From positions 16,224,691 through 16,288,690 of the forward strand of contig CP154955.1 in the NCBI GenBank assembly GCA_039621445.1: a DNA stretch of 64,000 nt, written 5' to 3'. The first letter of the stretch is position 1. Every line of letters starts with the position of its first letter. This stretch comes from Euglena gracilis (taxonomy: Eukaryota > Euglenida > Euglenophyceae > Euglenales). This document shows, piece by piece, positions 12,501 through 24,500 of the stretch. Under the pieces are notes generated by a model that ran no database searches, was not told the DNA's origin, and saw nothing but the letters and a program-made list of their open reading frames with translations. The translations under genes and the position numbers were made by a program.

Positions 12501-15500
12501 CGGCTTCGTCGGGGGGGCTGGAGGGCTGGAGGGGAGGCAGGGCCAGGCAGATGGAGGCGGATGGCGGTATGGCAGGGTTTGGGCACCACCAAAATTTTGA
12601 GCATTGCAGAACTTTTACGGGCGAATAAGACGATCAGCAATGCAACAGATTGAAAGCAAGGTTTGGGACATCCCGCAGGCGGTGTGCCACCACTTTAAAT
12701 ACGATTCGATGGAGGAGGCGACTTGATTTCAAAAAATAGTGAAGTATTAGGCTGCTGTCCGCTTCAACTTTGCAGCCCGGCGAATGATCGATTTCCTTGC
12801 GGGAACCCCATGAACACCGGCAGACCAATAAAAAAGGCAGACCGGAAATGTCTGCCTGTTCATGAGACGGCATATGGACCGAAATTCAAACTGTCAGCCT
12901 TTCCCCAGGAGGGCACCCTGGGGGCGGGCAGCAGGGCACAGGAAGGCCTGGTGGGGGGGGGTCGACCCCCTCACCACAGCAATGCCACAGATTTTTTTGG
13001 GTCGAAAATTGGTGCTCCAGAAATACGGGTGGAGGTGGTGGGGGGGCGGGTTGACCCCCCCCCACCCTGGCTGTTTGGCCGATTCCCGCTCTGCCCTTTT
13101 CGGGCAATTTTTTTTCGGTTTTTTCGACCTTTTTTAACCCAGAAATGCCCAAATTGGCCAAGTCAAAGCAAGCTAAACCTGTACAATATGGCCCAAATTG
13201 GTTAAAAAAATGGCCGTAACTCGGGCTAGGCGGGGAGTTGCAGGGAAATCAAAATACCGTCAGATAGGGCATTTTAAGGGCTTCAATTCAGGTCGCCGAA
13301 CATTTCCTTTGACTTCCCAGCATTTTTGAGAAAATTCAGAAAAATTGAATTCTGGCGGGCTGGGGCGCACCACGTCTCGCGGCGTGGCCCACAGCTCCGA
13401 GGGCAGCTTCTGGTCCTGCGGCAGGGAGGACGGCAGCGACCACGCGTCGTCGCCGCCATGGGCCTCTGTGGGCTGCCGTCCTCCGCCCGAATCGACGGCC
13501 ACTGGCTCTGTTGCTGCTTCTGGAATTTGCAAACAAAAGTCGGGCTCACGACCAATGAGGTTCTGGAACTTGCAAACAAAAGCCGGGGGTCACGAGTCCT
13601 CACCAATGTGGGTGGTGTTGCGACCAATGAGGTTAAATTGGGAAAAAATGGACCCAACAAAACAAGTCAGGAGGCTGCTGCGCAAAGGAAATGACTTGCA
13701 CAGATCAACACATTTTTTGAAAAAAAATGCTTCGAGATTTTCCCTCCAGGGGGGACAAAGCATAAAATTCAGGGACTTCCGCTGAGCAGCGCCTCTGTGG
13801 TGAGCGGCAAGCCCCACGAGGGATAGTGCCTGCTGGGCGTCCTTGGCCGATACCCGCCACCGCCACACAGTGGCCCATGGACAGTCACCGGCTGCCGCGG
13901 CGACTTTCCAGCCAGGCGGGGCAGCTTGGGCCACGGTGCCTCCTACGGGCCAGGGGGGCCACCCAGGGTGAGTGACACGGATAGGCCGCCGCGCCTTGAC
14001 ACGGCTGGCAGGCCCCTTCCCTCCAGTAGGCAGTGGACTGTTGGGAAAAAGTGGAAAGCGAAATACACACAAGAAAAAAATAATAAATATATAAAAACAA
14101 AATCATAATCGTCTTCCTGTGAAATCCTTGCCCCCCCCCCCCCCGAATCCCCGCAGGGCTACTATTAGGCACAGGAGGGACAAAGCTAAAAGATCCCAAG
14201 AAAAAATCTCTCGTTGTTGCCACTCGGCCAAAAAGCGGAGTAGTTTTTTGAAAAGCTGTTGTGTTATCAGCAGTGGGTTCTGATCCCTCATCTGTGGCTT
14301 CCGACGAAATCGCAATCATCTCTCGCGCTCGGTCTCAACAGAGAAGACGCAAACATCAACCTTTATTTCCTATATGCCTATGTATAATAATATATAAAAA
14401 ATATATTATATATAACATATGTAATATATATAATATATACAAAAAAACACTCAGAAATTGCCAAATAAAAACAGAATGTTGTCCTGCAGAGTTCCAGTGC
14501 CCAAACAGATGGGACCGCACACCCCATTCTGCGCCTTTGGGGTGGCCTGAGGAGGCGCGCAGTGGGTGAACGGCGGGGCCTCCGGGGCCGCCTTGCCCTT
14601 CCCTGCAGAAGCACCCGCGGGCAGTGCCGTTCCACGCCTTCCCGTTAACAGGTGGTGTGCCACCAAAACCCTTGGGATGAATTCGGCATTAAACTGTTTG
14701 GCGGTTTCCTCGGAGGCTGCTGTTTCTGAATAAACCCACGGAACACATGTAATTCTGTAAAAATGAAAGCATGGCAACCTGCAGATGCATTTTGCAGTGT
14801 AGATGTCGGCAGAATCAATGAAGTCACGTCCGAAATCATCTGTCGATTCGAGCATGAGATTTGGTTGGGCACCACCACCTCAGCCCACACCTGCTTGCCT
14901 GTGGCGCTCCTTGGCCGTCAAATGCTGGTGCAGGTCCTTGAGCAGCTCCAGCAGCATGTCGTGGTCTGGAGGGTAACACAGGCAACCAGGTCAGTGCGGA
15001 GGGGGCCTGTGGGAGTCCCCCGAAGAACAATCCTTGTCCCCATTTGTTCCCTCCTGGCGGGGGGTCAACCCCTCCACCCACCAATGGCACCACCCAAGAA
15101 CAAAGCCAAAAGCACCAAAGAAATTATTTTGACCCGGCGCCGCTGAAAATACGGGAAGGGGTCAAAATGGGAGGCAGGGGGGGTCGACCCTCCCCCCCCC
15201 CCGCCACCTCTAGGGTTTCTGGAATTCCCGGAAAGATCTGCGGAGGGCCCCTTGAGGGACCTCCCAGGTCATCACAGCTTGAATACAACGCCCCCAAGAA
15301 AGCGAAACCTTGAATCAAGCTTTGCATCTGCAAATAAACGTCCACTTGGGGATTTTCACCGAAGTGTGTAAATCTTTGGGGGGGGGTGCGTGCTTTTGGT
15401 ATGGAGGGGCGTTGTTGGCCAACAATGATGGGAAAGGGGTGGGTTTTTTTTTGGGATCTCCGCATGGGCCCCTATGTGTGAGGCCTCCTTGCCGAACCCC

Positions 15501-18500
15501 AGCCACCCTTCAATCAGACTTGTGTCCCCAATCAGGCTGGAATTGACCAACCCGGGAGAGGAGGGTGCCCTGGAGTGCCTGGGCAGGCAGGCACCCCCCC
15601 CCCCCGGGGGGGTCGTGCCTGTTTGGTCGACCAAAAATGCCCAAAAATGGCCTTTTCTGGGCTTCTGGCACCTTTGATGCCGGAAATGCTTTGGGCAAGT
15701 GCCCAGGCACCTTTGGCCATGTTCCCCCCCCCCCGGGTCGGATCTGGGAGCCTTAAAGTGCCTGCCCCCCCCCGGGTTGGCACTGCCTTAAAATCCAGCC
15801 TGTCCCCAACGGTCAGGCTGCTCATCTCCTTCCATCGACGTGTGAACATTGCCGTGCGGGTGTCGCTTCGGGCGAGAAAAACAATACCCGGGGGGTTATG
15901 CATATATACATATATACATACACACATATAAATGTACACATATATGTGTGTGTACATAATGGGGGGGTTGTTATCAGGAAACTCATTTGTGACCGTTTGC
16001 TTGATTTGTTCACAGGAGAGGGGCAGCACCTGCCTCCAAATAAGATGCCCCCTGTCTCCCGTAAAAAAAACAACTGGCAGTGCAACGAGCCCCTGCCATC
16101 ATACCCACCTGGAGTACCTGGGATGCCCAACAGGTTTGCCAACTTGCAGCAGCAGGTCAGCCCCCTCCCCCCACCTCATGTCCTTTCGGATCTGAGCATA
16201 TCGATTGGTCAGGTGCACCACAACAAAGGTGTCGGACAAGACCTCCGGCAATGATGAGCGCCTTCACGTCGGGCTCCAGAACGAACGCCACCTTCTGCAG
16301 CATGGCGGAGACGACGTTCCAGTTGTACCTGGGGCAGGCAGGGCTGCACAGCAACGCTTGGTGGGGGTCGACACCTCCCCCAGGACCCCAAGACCCAAGA
16401 CCCCTCCACCCCCCCACCCTGTTCAGCGCCGAGGGCACCAAAAGAAAATTGTCACCTAAAATGTGCGCCCAGGAAATTAGGGAAGGCCTGGTGAGGGGGC
16501 CCGAATAATGGTTTCCTCCCCTGAGCTTTTGACCAATCGTCCGAGTAAGAGCCCCATTGGGATTTTATTCAGGGGGATTTAGTACAGACGGACCGAACGT
16601 TCTTAGACGTAGTGCAGGCAACCAAGCTCAGGCCTTTACGTTGAACCTATGGGAGCCTTCAAAACCCTATGGGTGGTGGGAGGGGGTAAACCCCCCCCCC
16701 GAATATAAGAAACCCGTTTCTTATATTTGGGTTTCGGCCGATCGGCCCAAAGGGTTTCTTATATTTGGGGGTATCATATTTGGGTGGGTTTGTTGTACAT
16801 GGAACTCTTTCTTCCTTCAATTCCTTCGTGTAATTAATTGCATGTGACCGCGGCGTGTAGGATTTTCTTCATGTCTGATGGCTTCTGAGGCCTTGGAGCG
16901 TGTTTATGCTGAATCGGATCATTCCATCAGTCAACAAGAAAGTGGGAGAGTGTTGTTTCTGAATCTGGGAGTGATGTCGGTGAAAGACAGATTTGCAAGG
17001 GATGAGGGGTTTCTTATATGTGGATTAGCGTCCAACAGCCCAGGGGTTTCTTATATTCGGGGGTTTCTTATATTTGGGTGTCGGCTGAAAATCGGCCAAA
17101 GGGTTTCTTATATTTGGGGGTTTCTTATAGCGAGGGGTTTCTTATATTTGGGGGGGGGTTAGTCCTGCCACCCCCCTGGGGGAGGGGGGCTATTCTTCAG
17201 GGGTTTTTTGCGTCGAAAATAGTCACCTGCAGAAATGCCCTAAAAAATGTCCCATTTTCCCTGAACAACCTAGTCCCCCCCACTTATACACCCCATCCTA
17301 TACCCCCCCCCCGCGGGTCCAACCACCAAACCGTGACTTATAACCCCCCCAGAAGGAAAAATGATGAAGAAGCAAGTGGCAAAAAAAATCGCCAAAAATC
17401 ACATGGTGTGCCCAAAAAACCGGGTTGTGGGCATGCCATGGGTTTGGCAAAAACCATAAAATTGCCCAAAATACCTTGTTTTACTCCCCTGGAGCAAAAA
17501 TAGGGGGTATTTTTTGGACCTCATCCGGTCAAACACCAAACCTCGACTTATAACCCCCCCGATTTAATCATTTCAAGACCGTTACATCGGCCTTGAGAAG
17601 GGCGACAGGTTTTGCACCATAACTGTCCCTGTCTTGGCCTGCCAAACCCCCTCCCCCCCCGAGAACCACCAATTGAAGATTTTCCTTAATGGTTGTCCAT
17701 TTCGCTTGTCCCGATGCTGCATCGACACCCAGTGTCCCAATGATAGCCCCTCCTGGACGTTACAAAAGAATCCTGATAGTCCACTGACAGTCCCCCCCCC
17801 CCACCACACTTGGGTGCTCTGAGATCGACTTTGCGACTTTTTGCCATGGGCAGGAAACAAAAAACTGGCAATTTTCTGAAAACAATTTTTTTTGCACAAA
17901 AAGGCTGCCATCTTCGACAGGAGGGTTCTAAAAATAACACCCCGCATATAACCCCCCCCCCGGGTCATAGGATCCTGTTTGGTGGTCAGCCAACAAGGGA
18001 ATTCTCAAAGACCACGCATGGGTGTCCAACCGGCCGGCTGGAAAAAAAGGTGCGGGCAGGAGCCCTCTTCCACCAGGCTGGAAGCCTGTCAAAAAAAAAA
18101 CACTGGATCTGGGCAAATGCCTAGATCCAGCTGGTTGAAATTTCTCAGCCAAAATTTTGAGGCGAAACCACCCAGAAAGTCAAGAAAACTTTTTTTGTTC
18201 AGGAGGCATGACGTAGGGACAAGCAAAGCACACAGTTTGATCTGCGGCGTCGGCTTGGCCTCGGTGTTGAGGGAGGGCATGGTCCCCGTGGCGGCGTCCA
18301 ACATACTGACCCCCAGCTTCCGGCTGTAGATGCTGAGCAGCTTGTACACCACCGCCCCCGTCTCCAGCTCATGGATGCCTGGAGAGCCCCCCGGCCACAA
18401 GGTGAGGTCCTAAGGGTCAAAGTGGCCTTTCCCAACGCACGATGCCGTAAAAGGCCTCGCACCCTGATTGTGAGTGTGAACACTGGCCCTTTATCAGGGT

Positions 18501-21500
18501 GGAGGGAATCAATTTGGACAGTAGGAATTGCTGGCAGGAAAAATTCTGTTGTAACTCTGCTGTCGTGATATTGGGCGAATCCATAAAATGCTGGAAAAAT
18601 CCTGGGCGCGACTTCATAAAACTGGCAGATAAAACTGGAAAATTTGGGGGAAAATAGCCGGGACCTTTATTTTTGAGAAACCAGGAGAAATCACCCTCAA
18701 ACTTTGCCCCTGTGTCCAACGAACAGTTTTAGGTGCAAAAATAGCGGTCTGAACAAGGGTGTTCGTTGCACCAGGGTGATCGTTGCACAGGGCGGGGGGG
18801 GGGGGGAGGTGGTAAAGCCAGAGTTGAAAATCCAAATAATATTTTAGAATACAAAAATTGGAAAGAGGTCAGAAAACGGTTGTTTGTCATTATATCTAAA
18901 CAAATATTTCCTCACATCCTGGGAACAAGTAGGCTTATATCACGATTTGTATTTTTTATATTTAGCACAAAGCGCCAAATAAAATTATCGAACGTGCACT
19001 GGAGAAAAGCAAATTTTGCTGGGAAAGGTTCTGGATGGAGCTTTAAAAAAGGAGAAAATTCTAGAAGAAATTTTGCCCAGGATTTGGGGATTCCAGAAGT
19101 ATCCCACAACAACTTTTCCCGTTCAACTATTTTTCTGTCCTTCGAATTTTGAATCCAACTTATTCTTGACAAACTTACACCTCTTGGGAAAACACGAAAC
19201 ACCATTTTGCGGAGTCAAGGGTGATCCTCTCCCGATGGAATTGCATGCATGACTCAGGCAGAATTGGACTAGACGTTGGTGCTAACCTCAGAGACACCCC
19301 AGGGGGCAGGGTTCAGGGGCCCGAAAATGAGGCCAACGGTGGTGTTTTCTGGGCTTGCGGCACCCATTTTGCCGGAGCGCATTGGCCCTGCCCCCAGGTT
19401 GGGTTGCCTTGGAGTGCCTGCCCATGCAGCAGCACTGTCCCCAAGGGCAAAACGGCCGAACCTTGGAAATTAAGCCTGGTCTGGATGCAGGCTTCTTATA
19501 ACTCGGAAGACCCCCCTGGGTGAAGGGGGGGGGGTGGGGAGATTGGTGCCAAAGAAAAATGGAGATGAAAAAAATCGGACTTTGGCAGTCTGGAACAAAA
19601 ACAGAAAGGGAATATCTGGCTGGATTTCGGGCAAAAAAAAACGTTTGAACAAACTGGCAGACTGTCAAAATTCAAAGAGAGACTGAACTGAATGAAAACA
19701 GGGGTTGTATCCAAAAATTTCCGAAAAACAACTTTGGCAGTCTCAGCCAAAAAAGGCAGAGAAATAATGGGCAGGGTATCGTTCTGCCTATTTCTTCCAA
19801 TTCTCAATTTTTTTTGGCAGCCAATCCCCCCCCCTGTGTGGGTTTCAGCACAAAGCGCTGGAAAATTTTCGGGAATGGACGCTTCAGAATCCCATAAATT
19901 ACTTTGAAAGGCGGACTTCATTTAGTGTTCCTTCGACAACCCCACATTTGTGAGGTCTGGTGAAAAAGTGAAGCCATTCCTGCATTCTTACCCCGCCCCG
20001 ATACCCAGCAGAAGGGGTTCCTCTGTCCCAAGAAAGGCATCACGCAGAGCCAACGAGGCCACCTGTTGCATTGAGAGAGATCGTGCCGTTGGGGGAAATC
20101 TCCAGAGAGGTGGAGGCTGCAAGAATGGGACAATACAGCAGACACAGGGCCAACTCCCCCCTAAAAAAAAACTGTTTCTTCCAAAAAAAAGCATTGCCGG
20201 AGTCACAAAACATTTTCCAGGCACATTTTATTCAAGAGCTTCTCCACAGAGACCGCATTTTTGTATACCACCTGATGCAGTTGTGACTTCTCAACTATGT
20301 GATAAAATTTTATATTCGAACTAAATCAAACGTCTCAATTTCTGTGGAAGATTTTTTTCCCATAAATAATAAGAAGCGGACGAAATTTCTGTCTGCGCTC
20401 TGTGAAGCAAAAATTTTCATGTCCAGGACATACATGGGGAAAAATGCTGTTGAACATATACAAAATCAATCCAAACAGTGAATCACGATCATTAGCGTGA
20501 CCCACAGCAGCAGGTCTGAAGAGACATGTTCCACCCAAGAGACATACAGAGCATGTTGTGTCCTTTCAATAGGCTGAAATCAACTAAGTGCAAAAAATAT
20601 TTGCAAAAAATACTTGGAAAAAATATATTATTTGCAAAAAATATTTTCCAAAAAAATGGCATTTAGGTCGGTCAATGGGCGAGGGTCTATCTCCAAACCA
20701 ACACAGGATTCTGACCCCCCCCAACCAGAGACTTCCAACGAGAGGTTTCTGTCTTGAAATGAATTGGTGGTCTGAGGAAATCCGTAATTCAGTGCTGCAA
20801 CACACCAATGGAGCTCTGTTGGCGGAGCCACCCACAGAGGTTGGGGTCCAAGGGGAGGTTGGCAGTCATTCCATGGTGGCCAGGGCCCCATACCGCCTCA
20901 TGCCCTGGGGGCAAGGAGGTGGTATAAACCTGACCCCCCCACTTATAACCCCCCCCATCCCATAGCCCCCCCCCCCTACTTATAACCCCCCCCTCGGGCC
21001 CAACCACTAAACCGTGACTTATAATCCCCCCCCCCGGAAGCCATGAGAAGGCAAAGAGAACCGCCAAGGCTGAAACCCCGCCACTTATACCCCCCCCTCG
21101 GGGCCAACCACTAAACAGGATCCTATAACCCCCGGGGGGTTATAAATGAGGGGGGGGTTACAGGTGGGGGGGGCCCTTAAACAAAAAAAAAAACGTCCCA
21201 GCACACTCAATAAAAAATCCACACAGAAAAGGGGCCGGTCCGGGTAACACGGGGTCAAGGATTGAAACGTCGAAAAATACATTTTTTTTGGCTTTTGGGT
21301 GGATGGGCGATGGTTCAACGGCACCAAGAATCATTTTTTTCCCCACCCAGAAATCCACCCGCTTTTTTTCGAAACATGGCCATTTTTTTTGCCAGGCCCA
21401 AGGGCGTTCCTCAAGGGGCGGTCGTTAATGGAAAAAAAGATTCCCCTGCCCTGAGGAGGGGAGGCCCAGGTTGGTAGCAGCAGGCAAGCACCTTTAGTTG

Positions 21501-24500
21501 ACCCCCAGACTTTGGACATTTTCGGCCATTTTCGGTCATTCTCGGCCAACTTTACGACAGGTGCTTAGTAGCAGGGGGGGGAACGCAACATGGACCCTGA
21601 AGAAACGTAACACGGAAACCGCAAAAAAAAACACACAACGCATTTGCGTTCCACCCCAGGTAGTAGCCTCCCTCTGTCGGGAGGCATTCCAATACACAAG
21701 CGAAAGCCCTTCATTTGGACTTGGAAGCACTTGTTGAAAGCACCTTGTTGCTTGATGCGGATTGATGGCTTACACCACGGGGAAGAAAGGTCCAGCGGTA
21801 AATTGATTTCTCTGCATCGGGACACCCCACTGCATATCCCGCTGCCTAAAAGGGTCGGTCCCAGGCCCAGAGGTGGGAAAGCCTTGCCCGTGTTGCAAAT
21901 GCTGAGCCGATGCCTTGAGGCCCACCAGGACAAGGGCAATGTCCTCCGACGAAATGTGGTCCTCCGGAGGACCACATTTCGTCGGTGCGACTCCCGCTTT
22001 GGGTGGGCTTCAAGGGACATGGCTGTATTGGTTATGACAACACTGCCAGAGGGGAAAACGGCGGCCTCAGCGACCGACAGAGGCCGACTGGGGTCCAAGA
22101 GCAGGGGAGGAACCCTCGTGTCACACCGCACATGATTTGCACACTGTGCGTCTTTCAATGAAGTTTTAGCCAGAAACAAAACCTCTGGCGGGGTACCCAC
22201 TCAGCCCGACCCCCTGGAGGGGCGCGGCCCAACCCCCCCCCCCCCCCGGAGAAACTAAACTTAAAAAAAACCTCTGTTTTTTGTTGGCTGTTATTTCTTT
22301 TTAAAAAAGAAGCCTCCCGCATCACCACAGGTGTCGACTGGCCTTGGTTGGGTGATCATGAGGCTCCCATCTTTGGAAGACCATGTGGCCTGGGGCGGCA
22401 TTGGTGACGAGCATGCCGGAGGAAAAAAAGGCAGGGCCCGCGGCCGACGGGGGCCGAACGGGGTTTAGGAGCGGGGAAGGAACCACCGACCAGGGTTTGG
22501 TCTTAGGGCACGTGGGGGTCCAGACCCCCCCCCTCCGGGAGAGGAGGGGGATACCCCCCACCCACACAATGTCGCGGTCCAGAGGACCGATTTTCGGGCC
22601 AGCGAGAAGCGCAAGGCCGAAAATTCTTGACCCCAAAAACGGCCAAACGTGTCGTTCCGGGCAATTTTTGGGCAAAAATTTGTCAACAATGCAAAAAAAG
22701 TTTTTCGGTGCAAAGCACCAGAAGGAAAAACCTGACCTTTGGGGGGCGTGCCCCCCCCCCGGGGTCGGTCCGGACCCACCCTAACAGGTGGGGGGGGGGG
22801 GTCTGGACTCCCCTCATGGTCCCAGCCCCCCCCAACCAACACCCTGAACACCCTCCTTATATCGATCCCTGCCCCCCGACCCAAGGCCCCCCCCCCAGTA
22901 CGCAACTCACGCCCGGGCTGTGGAGGGCAACAACGGTGTGCTCGTCACTGGGGGGAAGGCGGGGAGAGTCAAGGGCAGCCGTGGGCGACGGAAGGAGCGG
23001 ACCGCACCGCAGGGCTGGGGCTGCCCAGGGCTGGACGGGAAGGCGGGGCGGGGGTGGGGGCGACCCCCACCCTACAATTTTTCACCGACCCCCGGGGGGG
23101 GGGGAAGGGGGGGTCACTCCACTTTTTGAAAAACCAGTCGGTCACTTTTTCTTCTTCTTCAGGAAACCAGTCAGTCACTACTCCCCGGGGGGGGGGGGCG
23201 GCCACTCTGGAATCCAAAGGAAATTTGACCAAAAACGTGAAAAAAGGCCAAAAAATTTTCCGGGGCCTTCGGCGCCGGGTCACTTTAGTGGTTTCTTGCC
23301 GACCCCCCCCCGGGGGGGAGGGGGTCCGGGCCAAAAACCAGTCAGTCACTCCGAAAAAACCAGTCACCCCCCCCCCCCGGGGGAGGTCGGCCAGTGCTTA
23401 AGCAATTGACTGATCCCCACCCTCCCCCCATGATACCGCCCAAGGAAAAAATTCATTTGGGTGCTGATGGCACGAAATGTGAGTTTGACCGAACGTTTGC
23501 AGCCCCAGGAGATACGGGTAGTCGGACCTCCCACCCATCAGCCATATGGGTCAGGGTTTCGGAGACACGTGTACAGCCTGGGGGATGGGCAAGCGGTGGG
23601 TGGGGGAACAGGGGAGGCCGTTGGGGGGGGGGGGTACGTTGGGGGATATCAGGCACACAGGGTGCAACCCGGCCCCACCCCACATGGAAAGGCTGCCCGA
23701 CCTCCAACGGCAAAAGGCACACTTTTTCCCCATCGCAAATGAAAGCCCGCGCAAAGCCCCGCAGCGGTTGCACTGACAATGGTCGAAACCTGTCAACTTT
23801 CGTACAACAACCTCATCCAGACCCCATTCTTGGTGTTGGGTGGGTCGGGGTGGGGGGAAGAAGCCGCTGGGATGAGACAGGACGGGAGATGTGACAGGTA
23901 ATGAGGATGGCCGCAAGACACAGAATGGGAAACGGTTGCCCCATCAGCCACCTTGTGCAATTTCACCCGGGGCAATTCAAACAAGGCGAGGACGAAGAAA
24001 CGTTGGATCAGTGCAGGGTGATAATCTGAGAGCTCACCCCATGGCATTCCCAACCTCCGAAAACAAACAAAAAAAAACAGTTTGCCATGAGTTCTGTTGC
24101 ATTTCTAATAGACTTTCATTGAGAAAGATAGAAAAATAGAAAAATCTTGCCGAAATTACTCAAAAAGGGAGCAAGATGGCTGGCCGGTCTGCGGAGGACG
24201 CGGGTGGTGTTGTGAAAGCACCAGCAATACGAGGCCACCGTCGTGGCGCTGGCGCTGCTGTGCGACGTGTGTGGTGTGTGGTGGGTGTGCAGTGTGGGTG
24301 TGCGGGGGGGGGGGCAGCTGTCGCGTTGTGTTTTGTGGGGGTCCACTTTGCACGGAGGAAAGCGGTCACGTACGACAAATGTGAGGGTGGAGAGGACTGT
24401 GGGGGGGGGTGCCGTGGAATAGGGGGAGGCCAGAGCATCGTGAGTCGCAAAGTCAAAGGATATGACCACCGGCGTACAGGGTTGGAAAGGAAGACGGCCT

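Larger units (their letters stand above)
18379..22910. other. Gene B intron(s) between b13 and b14
   Basis: About 4.5 kb in which at least one gene B exon (phase 0 in, 1 out) should lie but was not found. It contains R3 (19300-19450), TTATAA/C-run modules (20930-21180), a 40-bp perfect palindrome and a pair of related exon-like segments near 22.0 and 22.4 kb. Confidence 0.4.

Noticed and set aside
21565-22200. Minus-strand 211-codon frame as a single gene
   Set aside because: It crosses a perfect palindrome and is open on the other strand too. Only the 22.0 kb segment has a related copy, so I report that instead.
22627-23409. Plus-strand 260-codon Gly/Pro-rich frame
   Set aside because: GC-run composition keeps several frames open at once; no domain or splice structure.
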